This document shows, one piece after another, positions 25,065-34,838 of a stretch of 64,000 bases of DNA. Origin of the DNA: Clostridiales bacterium. GTDB lineage: Bacteria > Bacillota > Clostridia > Saccharofermentanales > Saccharofermentanaceae. The translations under genes were made by a program, and so were the position numbers. Location: assembly GCA_017550385.1 (NCBI GenBank), contig JAFZPJ010000052.1:1-64000 (forward strand). Reading direction: 5' to 3'. The notes beneath the pieces are model-generated. The model made no database searches. It saw only the letters and a program-made list of their open reading frames with translations, and was not told the DNA's origin. Positions within the stretch are counted from its first letter, which is position 1. Each line of letters opens with the position of its first letter.

Positions 25065-26333
25065 TCACACTTGAACCGGCGACATCTCCCACTCGCGCGC
25101 GGGGTCAACGCCCATCAGCTGCCAGCAGTATGCTGCGGCGCGCATGTCGAGTTCGGACATCCTCTTGAGTTCGGGGTGTGTCGAATACAGTTCGAGCGCA
25201 TCGGAAGGATTGGTTATTACCGGCACTTTGGCGCACTTGCGCATTATCTTGAGGCAGTAACGGCCCTCGCGGTTGAAGCCGAGGACTCTCACATACAGCG
25301 GGCGGACAAGGCTCTTGATATCCTGCTCCGTCTGGCCGGTCACGCAGGATGCGAGCGCACGCTCGATGCGGGTCATCGTATATCTCTTTGTCGCCACGCA
25401 CTTCTCGAAAGCTTTCCCGTCATAGTCATCCGCCGGCAGATCTCCGGGTCTGATGTCGGCTGCGACATTTTTGAGGAAGCCTGCGAGGCTGTCTCCCATG
25501 TATGCGATATCATCAGCACAGGTCTCTGTCTGAGAGAGAGCAGACCTTAAGTGCTTGCCGTAATCGATGTAGCTGAACGACTTGCCTGCCTCGGCGAGCA
25601 TGACCGCCAGAGAAGCATCGGGCATGAGTCCTATCAGGGAAGATGCGACGGCGGACTGTCTGTAATCGGGCGCGCAATCGCATATCAGCTTGTTCCTTAT
25701 CGCAGAAGCGCCGGGCATCTCGCCGGATGTATCGGTCGAAGAATAATCCCCGCCCTTGCGTTCTATCATGATGACGTTGATGCGGCCTTCCTTATCGAGC
25801 TTTGCCAGTGCAGTCAGATACTCGAGTGCGAGGATCGAGTTTGGGCCGGTAACTGCGGCCTCAGCCTCGGGTCCGGCAACGGCGCCTATCGCAGCTGCAC
25901 GCGAGGCAGGGAAGGAGAGACCTTCGTCCAGTTTTGTGCGCAACGCTTCGCGGTACTCTTCGGAGGCTTCAAAATCAGTCTTTGCAAGTTCGCGCAGGAC
26001 TTCAGGCGAGCCTGAATCTATACCGAACGCGATGTCGGTAACGACGCCGGTGCTTATGAGCTCGGACACTCCGCCGTAAGCAAATCTTGAAGACGGCGCG
26101 CAAGCGAAAGTAAAGGGCAGTTGCAGCACGAGGTCAGCGCCGCAGGCCATTGCCTGGCGCGCCCTTATCTGAGCGGGCAGAAGTGAAGGCAGTCCGCGCT
26201 GGGTAAACGGACCGGATATTACGGGCATGACGATGGCGCGGGGATCAGCGACGATCTTACGCGCCTCCTGTATCAGATATTCATGTCCGCTGTGGAAGGG
26301 ATTGAATTCCGCAATTATTCCGATTACTCGCAT
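25065..26333 (-). CDS. tmcAL: tRNA(Met) cytidine acetate ligase TmcAL (YlbM)
   Basis: This 422-residue cytoplasmic enzyme makes N4-acetylcytidine at the wobble position of elongator tRNA-Met, using acetate and ATP. The N-terminal GIIAEFNPFHSGHEYLI holds the HxGH nucleotidyltransferase motif and is diagnostic for the family. Internal segments GASAIRNKL and the C-terminal RAAAYCWQLMG fit. ATG 26333 starts the conserved MRVIGI; upstream in-frame codons give a non-conserved extension. Acetate for the reaction could come from the nearby Pta-AckA pathway, which is only a loose metabolic link. Confidence 0.92.
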   Translation of the reverse strand: MRVIGIIAEFNPFHSGHEYLIQEARKIVADPRAIVMPVISGPFTQRGLPSLLPAQIRARQAMACGADLVLQLPFTFACAPSSRFAYGGVSELISTGVVTDIAFGIDSGSPEVLRELAKTDFEASEEYREALRTKLDEGLSFPASRAAAIGAVAGPEAEAAVTGPNSILALEYLTALAKLDKEGRINVIMIERKGGDYSSTDTSGEMPGASAIRNKLICDCAPDYRQSAVASSLIGLMPDASLAVMLAEAGKSFSYIDYGKHLRSALSQTETCADDIAYMGDSLAGFLKNVAADIRPGDLPADDYDGKAFEKCVATKRYTMTRIERALASCVTGQTEQDIKSLVRPLYVRVLGFNREGRYCLKIMRKCAKVPVITNPSDALELYSTHPELKRMSELDMRAAAYCWQLMGVDPAREWEMSPVQV

Positions 26334-26360
26334 TGTCCGGAGCCTTTCTATTGGTATAAT
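26333..26360 (+). promoter_or_regulatory. Promoter of the gene at 26399
   Basis: TTGTCC at 26333-26338 and TATAAT at 26355-26360 are separated by 16 bases, with the start codon 38 bases beyond the -10. Confidence 0.6.
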
Positions 26361-26398
26361 CCATAGAAGATTATATTTCATTAGGCGGAGATAATGCA

Positions 26399-27712
26399 AT
26401 GAAGCGCCTTACGGGCAAACAACTCTTGATCATCGGAATATCTCTCGGGATAGCCCTTATCGTCGGAGGCGGCTACCTGTTCTATGCGCGCGTCTACGGC
26501 AACGCGGCGAAGATCAATCTCTACCAGACCGCAGTTCCCAGCTACGAATGGCAGGACATTGCAGCCGACAACAACATCGTCAGCGACTATCTCTGGAGCC
26601 GCACGAAGAAGCTGATGCTCTCTGACGGCGGTATCCTCATCCCGAGCTCATACATGATCGAGGGAAGGCTCGTCACCCAGGAGGCGGAAGTATCGGAAGT
26701 CTATGATCTGTCCGATCAGGCACTGCTCCTCAAATGCTATGTGCGGGCAGGAGACCGCCTGGCTGCGACGACTCTCAAGAACGAAGTAATCAAGCAGTTC
26801 AAGACATACAACGGAACATATCTGAGCACGGTCGGTGCGGACGTCGATTATTCGACGATATCGGACAACGTCGAATGGCTCGATGCTTATCTCGAGTACT
26901 ATTCCCTGTACGGAACATCGAGCGACTACGAAGAGATACAACAGCTGACCGCTGCGCTCTTTGACGATAACGGCGAGCTCATCCCGGAGTCGCTGACGGT
27001 CGCCAAGTATGTTGACACGCTGTACGTCAGCACGGACGACCACGGGGACGAAGGGGAAGAGGACTCCAGCCTCGAACAGATCTACGGAGCTTTTGTGGGC
27101 GAAGAAGACCTGGAAGCAGTCGACAGGGACGATCCCGAGACGGAGATCACCGGCGTCAAGATATCGGACATCGATCTCATGCTCATCTATAACCTCGAGC
27201 AGAACGGCCTGATAGCAGGCGGAAGCTACGACAATGCGCTCGCGACAGTCAAGGGCGCAGTCTGCGGAGGAGGCATTCCTTACTATGCATATGCTTACCA
27301 GAATACCGCATCGGGCATCAACTACATCTATTCCGGCACGGAGAACGCCGCGATATCCATGACAGAGACCATCAAGACCATGAAGAACCTCGCCGAGATG
27401 AACGAGCTCGACGCGGCTTCGTATAACGAACTCAGGAATCTCATCATGAACACCGGCTTCATCTACATGTACTACTACATAACGACCGGCAACTACAGTG
27501 AGAACATTGCATACGATGCATACGTGGATGCTATGCAGATCGCTTTCCTCAAAGGCGATACCGATCTTTACGATACGATCTGCAACAGGATAGGCATGCG
27601 CGTCGCCACCAAGTCGACGAGTCCTGCCCTGTACATGGTTTTTCGTGAAGAAGACGGAAGATACGTGTTCTATGCGTCGGATAATTTGGGCGTAAGACTT
27701 GCCGTGGGTTGA
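26399..27712 (+). CDS. Membrane-anchored extracytoplasmic protein of unknown function (possible helical-barrel glycosidase fold)
   Basis: This 437-residue protein has a basic N-terminus, one membrane helix (about residues 8-28) and a large outer domain. The sequence SDQALLLKCYVRAGDRLAATTLKNEV and later NVEWLDAYLEYYSLYGTSSDYE recall repeating helix pairs of (alpha/alpha)6 barrels such as glycoside hydrolase family 8 proteins. I cannot identify the catalytic acid pair, so this is only a fold guess. An acidic insert (DDHGDEGEEDSS) lies near residue 215. GGCGGAG precedes ATG 26399. It has its own promoter and is followed by the pta promoter, so it is probably monocistronic. Confidence 0.6.
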   Translation: MKRLTGKQLLIIGISLGIALIVGGGYLFYARVYGNAAKINLYQTAVPSYEWQDIAADNNIVSDYLWSRTKKLMLSDGGILIPSSYMIEGRLVTQEAEVSEVYDLSDQALLLKCYVRAGDRLAATTLKNEVIKQFKTYNGTYLSTVGADVDYSTISDNVEWLDAYLEYYSLYGTSSDYEEIQQLTAALFDDNGELIPESLTVAKYVDTLYVSTDDHGDEGEEDSSLEQIYGAFVGEEDLEAVDRDDPETEITGVKISDIDLMLIYNLEQNGLIAGGSYDNALATVKGAVCGGGIPYYAYAYQNTASGINYIYSGTENAAISMTETIKTMKNLAEMNELDAASYNELRNLIMNTGFIYMYYYITTGNYSENIAYDAYVDAMQIAFLKGDTDLYDTICNRIGMRVATKSTSPALYMVFREEDGRYVFYASDNLGVRLAVG

Positions 27713-27741
27713 TTGAAAACCTAACGCCCTGAGAGTATACT
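27713..27741 (+). promoter_or_regulatory. Promoter of pta-ackA
   Basis: TTGAAA at 27713-27718 and TATACT at 27736-27741 are separated by 17 bases. The -35 begins one base after the preceding stop codon. Confidence 0.75.
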
Positions 27742-27784
27742 TGCTACGGTTAAAACTAATATTTTAAATATAAGGAGAGATACT

Positions 27785-28879
27785 ATGGCATTTATTGATG
27801 ACATCATGGCCAGAGCAAAAGCCGACAAGAAGACTATCGTTCTTCCCGAGTCCATGGACAAGAGAACATTCGAGGCAGCCGAGAAGATCCTCAAGGCAGA
27901 CATGGCAAACCTGATCATCATCGGTACACCCGAGGAGATCGCTAAGAATTCCGAAGGTTTTGATATCACAGGCGCTACGATCGTAGATCCTTTCAACGAT
28001 CCCAACAAGCAGAAGTACATCGACAAGTTCGTCGAGCTCCGCGGTGTTGACACCATGGTAGCTGCAGCTAAGAAGAAGGCAGAGAAGAAGGGCATGTCCG
28101 AAGAAGAGACAGCCGCTGCGATCGAAGCTGCTCAGAAGAAGGGCATCACACCCGAGAAGGCACAGGAGAAGATGGAGACAGACTACATGTTCTACGCATG
28201 CCTCATGTGCAAGTGCGGTGACGCTGACGGTGCGGTATCCGGTGCTTGCCACTCCACAGGCAACACGATCCTTCCGGCTCTCCAGCTCCTCAAGACAAAG
28301 CCCGGCATCTCTTCCGTATCAGGCTTCTTCCTTATGGACGTACCTGACTGCGACCTCGGTGAGCACGGCCTGTTCATTTTCGCTGACTGCGCAGTAAACA
28401 CAGATGTAGATTCCGCTAAGCTTGCAGAGATAGCAAAGCTCTCCGCCGAGTCTTTCGAGCAGTTCATCGGCGCTCCCGCCAAGGTAGCAATGCTCTCCTA
28501 CTCTTCATATGGTTCTGCAAAGCACGACGACGTTACAAAGGTTGCTGACGCCGTTAAGATCGCGAAAGAGAAGTACCCCGACCTCGTTGTCGACGGTGAG
28601 CTCCAGCTCGACGCCGCACTCGTTGAGGAAGTAGGCCAGCTCAAAGCACCCGGATCTCCGGTAGCAGGCCACGCAAACACGCTGGTATTCCCTTCTCTCG
28701 AAGCAGGCAACATCGGCTACAAGCTCGTTCAGAGACTTGCAAAGGCACCCGCTTACGGTCCTGTCCTCCAGGGTCTCTCGCTCCCCGTTAACGACCTCTC
28801 CAGAGGCTGCAACGCTGACGACATCGTAGGCACAGTAGCAATCACGGCAGTACAGGCTCAGGCTTTGGCTCAGGGCTGA
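27785..28879 (+). CDS. pta: Phosphate acetyltransferase
   Basis: This 364-residue cytoplasmic enzyme converts acetyl-CoA and Pi to acetyl phosphate and CoA. The sequence from KTIVLPESMDKRTFEAAEKI through VSGACHSTGNTILPALQ to KAPAYGPVLQGLSLPVNDLSRG near the C-terminus is typical of the short Pta class. A Lys/Glu-rich segment (KKKAEKKGMSEEETAAAIEA) around residues 98-120 is in the usual place. AAGGAGAG precedes the ATG. It is cotranscribed with ackA 21 bases downstream, completing ATP-yielding acetate fermentation. Codon use is strongly biased toward C-ending codons, consistent with high expression. Confidence 0.96.
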   Translation: MAFIDDIMARAKADKKTIVLPESMDKRTFEAAEKILKADMANLIIIGTPEEIAKNSEGFDITGATIVDPFNDPNKQKYIDKFVELRGVDTMVAAAKKKAEKKGMSEEETAAAIEAAQKKGITPEKAQEKMETDYMFYACLMCKCGDADGAVSGACHSTGNTILPALQLLKTKPGISSVSGFFLMDVPDCDLGEHGLFIFADCAVNTDVDSAKLAEIAKLSAESFEQFIGAPAKVAMLSYSSYGSAKHDDVTKVADAVKIAKEKYPDLVVDGELQLDAALVEEVGQLKAPGSPVAGHANTLVFPSLEAGNIGYKLVQRLAKAPAYGPVLQGLSLPVNDLSRGCNADDIVGTVAITAVQAQALAQG

Positions 28880-28900
28880 TATATAGAAGGAGAAACAAGA

Positions 28901-30100
28901 ATGAAGATCTTAGTAATCAACTGCGGAAGCTCTTCCGCGAAGTTCCAGCTCTTTGACATCGATACAGGCGACGTCCTCGCTAAGGGTAACGCCGAGCGTA
29001 TCGGTATCGACGGCAAGCTCACATACAAGCCCGCAGGCAAGGATGAGTTCGTATCCACAGAGCCCATGCCTGACCACAAGGTAGCAGTCAAGATGATCCT
29101 CGATGCATTGGTTGACAAGGATCACGGCGTTATCGCTGACGTATCCGAGATCGCAGCAGTAGGACACAGAGTCCTCCACGGCGGCGAGTACTACAGTGAT
29201 TCCGTTATCGTTGACGACGACGTTAAGGCTGTAATCAAGAAGTGCTTCCCCTTAGGACCTTTGCACAATCCTGCAAACCTCATCGGTATCGAGGCTTGCG
29301 AGTCAGTCCTTCCCGCAGGCACACCTCAGGTCGCAGTATTCGATACAGCTTTCCACATGACAATGCCCCCGAAGGCTTACACATATGCTCTTCCTTATGA
29401 GCTCTCCGAGAAGTATTCGATCCGCCGTTACGGCTTCCACGGTACATCTCACCGTTATGTAAGCAAGAGAGTTGCTGAGTTCCTCGGCAGGGATTACAAC
29501 TCCATCAAGACCATCACATGCCACCTCGGCAACGGTTCTTCTTTTGCAGCTGTTAAGAACGGCAAGTGCGTTGATACATCAATGGGTCTCACACCTCTTG
29601 CAGGTATCTGCATGGGTACAAGAACAGGCGACATCGATCCCGCTATCGTTCCTTTCCTCATGAAGAACGAGAACCTCACACCTGACGAGATGGATACTCT
29701 CCTCAACAAGAAGTCCGGCGTTCAGGGCCTGTCCGGCGTATCTTCCGACTTCAGAGATCTCGAGAAGGCAAAGAGCGAGGGCAACGAGCGTGCAGCACTC
29801 GCACTCGAGATGTTCGCATACCAGGGCAAGAAGATCATCGGATCTTACGCTGCTGCCATGGAAGGCGTTGACGTTATCGTCTTCACTGCAGGCATCGGCG
29901 AGAACACAGACAAGATGAGAAAGGCTATGTGCGAAGGCCTCGAGTTCATGGGCGTTGAATTCGATGACGCTGCAAACGACGGCCTCAGAGGCAAGGAAGC
30001 CATCATCTCCAAGCCTTCTTCAAAGGTAACGGTCTGCGTTATCCCTACGAACGAAGAGCTCGCTATCGCTCAGGAGACAGAAGCTCTCGTAAGAAAGTGA
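28901..30100 (+). CDS. ackA: Acetate kinase
   Basis: This 399-residue cytoplasmic enzyme transfers phosphate from acetyl phosphate to ADP, the ATP-producing last step of acetate fermentation. Family signatures are [13 protein letters not shown] at the N-terminus, [36 protein letters not shown] and [13 protein letters not shown]. Length is normal. A GAAGGAGAAAC site precedes the ATG. The pta-ackA pair has its own promoter and terminator. Confidence 0.97.
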   Translation: MKILVINCGSSSAKFQLFDIDTGDVLAKGNAERIGIDGKLTYKPAGKDEFVSTEPMPDHKVAVKMILDALVDKDHGVIADVSEIAAVGHRVLHGGEYYSDSVIVDDDVKAVIKKCFPLGPLHNPANLIGIEACESVLPAGTPQVAVFDTAFHMTMPPKAYTYALPYELSEKYSIRRYGFHGTSHRYVSKRVAEFLGRDYNSIKTITCHLGNGSSFAAVKNGKCVDTSMGLTPLAGICMGTRTGDIDPAIVPFLMKNENLTPDEMDTLLNKKSGVQGLSGVSSDFRDLEKAKSEGNERAALALEMFAYQGKKIIGSYAAAMEGVDVIVFTAGIGENTDKMRKAMCEGLEFMGVEFDDAANDGLRGKEAIISKPSSKVTVCVIPTNEELAIAQETEALVRK

Positions 30101-30123
30101 TATTCAGATAACTGATCAAATAG

Positions 30124-30155
30124 AAAGCTCCGCTTCACACCGCGGAGCTTTTTTA
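30124..30155 (+). terminator. Terminator of pta-ackA
   Basis: AAGCTCCGC and GCGGAGCTT form a perfect 9-bp stem with an eight-base loop and are followed by six T. Confidence 0.93.
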
Positions 30156-30193
30156 TATCTCATTACTAAGCGAGCAGGGAGTGCTGAGCGAGT

Positions 30194-30847
30194 TTAATAA
30201 TTAAGGTGCATGTGCTTCTTGATATCTGTGTCCTTGCCGAGGATCATGACGGCGGTGCCTGCTTCGAATACCGTGTCGGGTGCGACATCCATGTTGAGTA
30301 CGCCGTCCTTCCTGATGCCGAGGACATTCAGGTGCATGTTCTGTCTGATGTTGAGTTCGATGACGCTCTTGCCGATCCATTTCTCAGGGACCTTGAGCTC
30401 GAAGATCGAATAATCGCCGGGTACGTCGATATAGTCTTCGATGCGGCGTGAACTGTATCTGACAGCTGTCCAGTCGGCCATGAAGCGCTCAGGGAAGACT
30501 ACCGCATCAGCGCCGTTCCTTAAGAGGAACTTCTCGTGCACCTGACGCGAAGCGCGCGCGACTACGAACTTGGCGCCGGACTCTTTCAGGAGGGAAGTAG
30601 CTTCGAGGGAGGACTGGAAGTTATCGCCGATAGATACTACGCACACGTCAAAATTCGACACGCCGATAGTATTGATGAACTCCGGGTCTGTCGCATCACC
30701 TATGAGCGAGCTCGTAACGTACTCGAGCACGGGCTTCAGGTTCTCCTCAGATCTGTCGACCGCGAGGATCTCGTCGCCCATATCGGCGATCTTCCTGATG
30801 AGGTGATATCCGAATCTTCCTGTTCCGATTACCAAAATGCTTTTCAT
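30194..30847 (-). CDS. ktrA: Potassium uptake regulatory subunit (KtrA/TrkA type)
   Basis: This 217-residue cytoplasmic RCK protein gates the potassium channel subunit. The N-terminal Rossmann fold starts ILVIGTGRFGYHLI (GxGxxG) and ends its nucleotide region with AVDRSEE; the C-terminal RCK-C domain starts near residue 135. It binds ATP/ADP or NAD and forms an octameric ring in known systems. The single-RCK length matches KtrA (about 220) rather than the double-length proteobacterial TrkA. AAAGGA precedes the ATG. It lies 18 bases after ktrB, in the same unit. Confidence 0.9.
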   Translation of the reverse strand: MKSILVIGTGRFGYHLIRKIADMGDEILAVDRSEENLKPVLEYVTSSLIGDATDPEFINTIGVSNFDVCVVSIGDNFQSSLEATSLLKESGAKFVVARASRQVHEKFLLRNGADAVVFPERFMADWTAVRYSSRRIEDYIDVPGDYSIFELKVPEKWIGKSVIELNIRQNMHLNVLGIRKDGVLNMDVAPDTVFEAGTAVMILGKDTDIKKHMHLNY

Positions 30848-30865
30848 AGTCTTATCCTTTCCGTC

Positions 30866-32206
30866 TTATCCGACTGCTATACGATCTTCAGGGTATTCGC
30901 CCGCAGAGACTTTCCTTCTGGCGACTGCGGCAAATACCAGTGTGAGGCCGCCAACACGGCCGGTGTACATTATTATGCAGAGTATTATCTTCGATGCGAT
31001 GCCGAGAGTCGGCGTAATGCCGAGCGACAGGCCTACGGTAGCTACCGCTGATGCGCATTCGAACAATGTAGAGCGCATGGGGATGCTCTCGATCATGCTG
31101 ATGAGGACCGCACCTGCGAGGAACAGGATCATGTCGAGCGAGAATACTGCAGCAGCAGATTCGACGGTCTCTAAGGGGATCCTTCTCCTGTAGCAGGAAG
31201 GTGCCTTCTCACGTCTGAAGACCGAGATCATCGCGAGGTAGAGGACCGCCACCGTGGTAATCTTCATACCGCCCGCAGTAGAACCCGGAGCGCCGCCTAT
31301 CAGCATCAGTATTATCGTCATGCAGATTCCGGCGTCAGAGAACGTGTTGTAGTCTGTTGTGTTGAAGCCTGCGGTCCTCGGCGTTATAGCCTGGAAGAGC
31401 GAAGACAGGATCCTGCTGCCCATGGGCATGTCGCCGTATTCGAAGACGAACAGCAGCACTGCCGGAATGATTATAAGTATGGCCTCGCAGACAAGGATCA
31501 TCTTGCTCTGCGTGCTGTAGTGCTTGATGTGGTATCCGTGGTCCTTGATGTCTCTCCAGGTAAGGAAGCCGATACCGCCGGTCAGGATCAGGATAAAAAG
31601 AGTGATGACGATGAGCGGGTTGTCGTAATAGGGCATCATCGAAGAGTAATCGCCGTGAGCACCATTCAGGTCGAAGCCCGCGTTACAGAACGCCGAGATG
31701 GACGAGAACAGGGCACGCCACAGCCCGGGGAAGAAGCCGTACTCTTTGATGAACACGGGCGACATCAAGGCAGCGCCCGCGAGCTCGAAAAAGATAACGC
31801 CCTTCACGATGAAGCCCGTATACCTTACGATGCCGCCAAGGTTCGGTGCGGACACCGCCTCCTGCATGGTGGATCTCGTCGACAGGCCGATCTCCTTGCC
31901 GGTCAGGCTTGTAAGCATTACGGTGAGGGTTACGACGCCCATACCGCCGATCTGGATAAGTATGAGGATAACCACCTGGCCGAAGAGCGACCATGTGCCC
32001 TGGGTATCCCTTACGATAAGGCCGGTAACGCAGCTTGCAGACGTCGCCGTGAAGAGAGCGTCGATGAAGTTTGTCCAGTTACCGTCCTTGGAAGCGATGG
32101 GAAGCATGAGGAGCAGTGCGCCTATAAGGATCAGCGTGATGAATCCCAACAGGATGGTTTGTGCTCCGGATATCTTATGTTTTGTTTTTTGATTCCCGTT
32201 ACTCAT
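30866..32206 (-). CDS. ktrB: Potassium channel-like uptake subunit (KtrB/TrkH type)
   Basis: This 446-residue polytopic membrane protein moves K+ with Na+ or H+ coupling. Four membrane-pore-membrane repeats are visible through the loops SASCVTGL, SAFCNAGF, TPRTAGFNT and SAVATVGLSLG, each holding the conserved Gly of the selectivity filter; APGSTAGGMK lies between repeats three and four. Length equals that of Bacillus KtrB. No ribosome site is visible upstream: the predicted -10 element ends six bases before the ATG, so the mRNA may be leaderless. It leads the ktrB-ktrA operon. Confidence 0.92.
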   Translation of the reverse strand: MSNGNQKTKHKISGAQTILLGFITLILIGALLLMLPIASKDGNWTNFIDALFTATSASCVTGLIVRDTQGTWSLFGQVVILILIQIGGMGVVTLTVMLTSLTGKEIGLSTRSTMQEAVSAPNLGGIVRYTGFIVKGVIFFELAGAALMSPVFIKEYGFFPGLWRALFSSISAFCNAGFDLNGAHGDYSSMMPYYDNPLIVITLFILILTGGIGFLTWRDIKDHGYHIKHYSTQSKMILVCEAILIIIPAVLLFVFEYGDMPMGSRILSSLFQAITPRTAGFNTTDYNTFSDAGICMTIILMLIGGAPGSTAGGMKITTVAVLYLAMISVFRREKAPSCYRRRIPLETVESAAAVFSLDMILFLAGAVLISMIESIPMRSTLFECASAVATVGLSLGITPTLGIASKIILCIIMYTGRVGGLTLVFAAVARRKVSAGEYPEDRIAVG

Positions 32207-32212
32207 AGGCTA

Positions 32213-32241
32213 ATTATAACTATTTACCTTGTTATGTCCAA
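32213..32241 (-). promoter_or_regulatory. Promoter of ktrBA, start site predicted at the start codon
   Basis: On the minus strand TTGGAC (32241-32236) and TATAAT (32218-32213) are separated by exactly 17 bases. The A of the ktrB ATG is the seventh base after the -10, the standard position of the transcription start. Confidence 0.75.
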
Positions 32242-32280
32242 ATAATAGTTCTCATCGGCAAAGAAATACTTTCAGCAAAC

Positions 32281-32289
32281 TGATATAAT
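32281..32289 (+). promoter_or_regulatory. Extended -10 promoter of pcrA
   Basis: TGATATAAT contains a TGn extension directly before TATAAT (32284-32289). No good -35 is present, as is usual for extended -10 promoters. The pcrA start codon is 37 bases beyond. Confidence 0.6.
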
Positions 32290-32325
32290 CATTTTGCTAA
32301 GTGAATAAGTCTGGAGATAAGAGTT

Positions 32326-34779
32326 TTGAGTGACGAGAACAACAACGGCAACAGCGACTTTTTTGCCGAATTAGAGAGCATATACGGTTCGGGGGCAGAT
32401 GCGGAACTTGCAAGGTCTGCAGACGACCTCCTGGAAGGCCTTAACAAAGAACAGAAGGAAGCGGTGACCCACCTTGACGGGCCGCTTCTCATACTCGCGG
32501 GCGCAGGCTCCGGCAAGACGAGAGTCATCACATACCGCATCGCCTATATGATGAAGAAGCACAACGTACCGCCGCAGTCCATCCTGGCGATCACGTTTAC
32601 CAACAAGGCTGCCAACGAGATGCGAGAGAGGATCACGTCTCTTGTGGGCAACAGCTCGAGATACATCTGGTGCGGCACCTTCCACAGCATCTTCGCGAGG
32701 ATATTGAGGAAGCATGCAAAGCTGCTCGGTTACGAGGACAACTTCACGATCATCGATACCGATGACCAGCTTAAGATAGTCAGAGACTGCATGAAGGAGC
32801 TCGAGGTGCCCGAGAGCAGGTTCAAGCCGAGGTCGATCTTAGGCGAGATATCGAACGCCAAGAATAAGCTCATGGATGTTCAGGCTTATACCGCATACGC
32901 GGGCGGCGATTATTTCCTTGCGAACTGCGCGAGAGTGTACAGGAGATACACCGAGAAGCTCACGGCCAACAATGCCATGGACTTCGACGATATCCTGGTC
33001 AACATGGTCAGGCTCTTAGAGGACAATCCCGATATCTGTGCGCAGTATCAGGCTAAGTTCAGATACATAATGGTCGACGAGTATCAGGATACGAACATGC
33101 CGCAGTACAGGGCGGTAATGCTCCTTGCCCAGGCACACCACAACATCTGCGTGGTAGGCGACGATGACCAGTCGATCTATTCTTTCAGAGGCGCGGACGT
33201 AAGGCTCATATTAAAGTTCGAGAAGGATTTCCCGGGCTCGAAGGTAATCAAACTCGAAGAGAATTACAGATCCACCAGGACCATCCTCGAGGCTGCGAAC
33301 AACGTCATCGCACACAACTCTAAGCGTAAGGAGAAGCGCCTCAGGACTTCCGGAGAAGAAGGTGAGAAGATCATCGTCATGAATGCCGATACGGGAATCG
33401 ATGAGGCCGGATTCATCGCCAAGACGATACAGATGATGGCGGACAAGGGTAAGTTCAAGTACTCCGACTGCGCGGTCCTCTACAGGATGAACGCACTCTC
33501 TGTCGGTGTGGAGAAGGCGCTCCACAACGCAGGCATTCCGTTCAAGGTATACGGCGGAATGAGGTTCTATGACCGTAAGGAGATCAAGGACGTTCTTGCA
33601 TACCTGAGGCTCATCAACGACACGAGAGACAACATAGCTTTTGAGAGGATCATCAATGTCCCCAGAAGGGGCATCGGCGACCAGACCATAGACAGGATGA
33701 GGACCATCGCGATAGACCGCGGCATCAGCCTCTTTGACGTCGCTCGCGAGTGCCTTGACTATCCCGAACTCGGAAGGGCTTCGGCCAAGCTCTTGAGCTT
33801 TACTTCAATGATCGAATCCATGCGCGAAGAACTCATCACTGGCGTTATGGACTTCAAGGAGTTCGTAGAACACGTAGAGAACACGTCCGGCATCATCGAC
33901 GACATCATCTCCCAGCGCGAGAAGAAGGGCGAGATGGTAGACAGGGTCGAGAACCTGAAGGAGCTCTTATCGGAAGCTGCGCTGTTCGATCAGGCGCACC
34001 GCGCACAGGGGTCTGAGAAGGACGAGCCTCTGGAGATAGTAACGGACGGCGATGATGCCAATACGTTCATCCTGGATGACAGCCTCTTCGACTCGGAGAC
34101 TTCCGCGACGACGGAAGGCATCCTGAAGCTCTATCTCGAGAATGCCGCTCTCTATGCAGAAGGCGATAACTTCGACGACAATGACGACTTCGTAAGGCTC
34201 ATGTCCATACACAGCGCCAAGGGTCTCGAGTTCGGTGCGGTATTCATTATCGGTGCTGAAGAAGGCGTATTCCCGAGCTATCGTTCCATCCAGACGGAGA
34301 GCGAGACGGAGGAAGAGAGACGCCTGATGTATGTCGCCATAACCAGAGCCAAGAAGAACCTGTTCATTGTCCTTGCCCAGCAGAGGATGCTTTTCGGACA
34401 GACACAGTGCAACAGGCCGTCGAGGTTCCTGCGCGAGATCTCCCCGGATCTGCTGTATCTCATGGGCGGAAGAAGGGAGAAGCCTGCGGACAGTTCCGCT
34501 TCGTCCGTGTCTTCGCCGTCGCGCGAATCAGCGCGTAAGGTCATATCTTCCGCATTGTCTTCCCAGTTCGACAGGAACAGCAGCAAGGCTAAGAAGAGGG
34601 AAGATGGCGTACTCACTCCCGATGATCTTACCGAGGGCATGAAGGTCGTTCACCCGAGGTTCGGCGAAGGTGTCATCCTCAAGGTCGAGAAGGTCGGCGG
34701 CGACGCTCTCGTTACCGTGGACTTCGACGGAATGAGGAAGAACATGCTCGCGGGATCCGCCAACCTTAAAAAAGCTTAA
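32326..34779 (+). CDS. pcrA: ATP-dependent DNA helicase PcrA (UvrD family)
   Basis: This 817-residue superfamily-1A 3'-5' helicase acts in replication, repair and removal of protein-DNA complexes. Motif I is AGAGSGKT (about residue 63), with DEYQDTN (II), GDDDQSIYSFRGA (III) and LMSIHSAKGLEF (V); the VAITRAKKNLF segment is motif VI. The C-terminus has a KVVHPRFGEGVI Tudor-like RNA polymerase-binding module. The start is a TTG at 32326 with GGAG nine bases upstream; the N-terminus carries about 40 extra, low-complexity residues before EGLNKEQKEAV. It heads the tightly packed run of genes to thrC. Confidence 0.96.
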   Translation: MSDENNNGNSDFFAELESIYGSGADAELARSADDLLEGLNKEQKEAVTHLDGPLLILAGAGSGKTRVITYRIAYMMKKHNVPPQSILAITFTNKAANEMRERITSLVGNSSRYIWCGTFHSIFARILRKHAKLLGYEDNFTIIDTDDQLKIVRDCMKELEVPESRFKPRSILGEISNAKNKLMDVQAYTAYAGGDYFLANCARVYRRYTEKLTANNAMDFDDILVNMVRLLEDNPDICAQYQAKFRYIMVDEYQDTNMPQYRAVMLLAQAHHNICVVGDDDQSIYSFRGADVRLILKFEKDFPGSKVIKLEENYRSTRTILEAANNVIAHNSKRKEKRLRTSGEEGEKIIVMNADTGIDEAGFIAKTIQMMADKGKFKYSDCAVLYRMNALSVGVEKALHNAGIPFKVYGGMRFYDRKEIKDVLAYLRLINDTRDNIAFERIINVPRRGIGDQTIDRMRTIAIDRGISLFDVARECLDYPELGRASAKLLSFTSMIESMREELITGVMDFKEFVEHVENTSGIIDDIISQREKKGEMVDRVENLKELLSEAALFDQAHRAQGSEKDEPLEIVTDGDDANTFILDDSLFDSETSATTEGILKLYLENAALYAEGDNFDDNDDFVRLMSIHSAKGLEFGAVFIIGAEEGVFPSYRSIQTESETEEERRLMYVAITRAKKNLFIVLAQQRMLFGQTQCNRPSRFLREISPDLLYLMGGRREKPADSSASSVSSPSRESARKVISSALSSQFDRNSSKAKKREDGVLTPDDLTEGMKVVHPRFGEGVILKVEKVGGDALVTVDFDGMRKNMLAGSANLKKA

Positions 34780-34794
34780 AAAATATAATATAAT
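34766..34794 (+). promoter_or_regulatory. Possible promoter before dgt
   Basis: Two overlapping TATAAT hexamers lie at 34784-34789 and 34789-34794 just after the pcrA stop. A poor -35 (TTAAAA at 34766-34771) is 17 bases before the second. Confidence 0.35.
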
Positions 34795-34838
34795 TAAGTG
34801 TTTAGAATATCTTTCCGGGGAAGAAGGGAGATTCTTTG

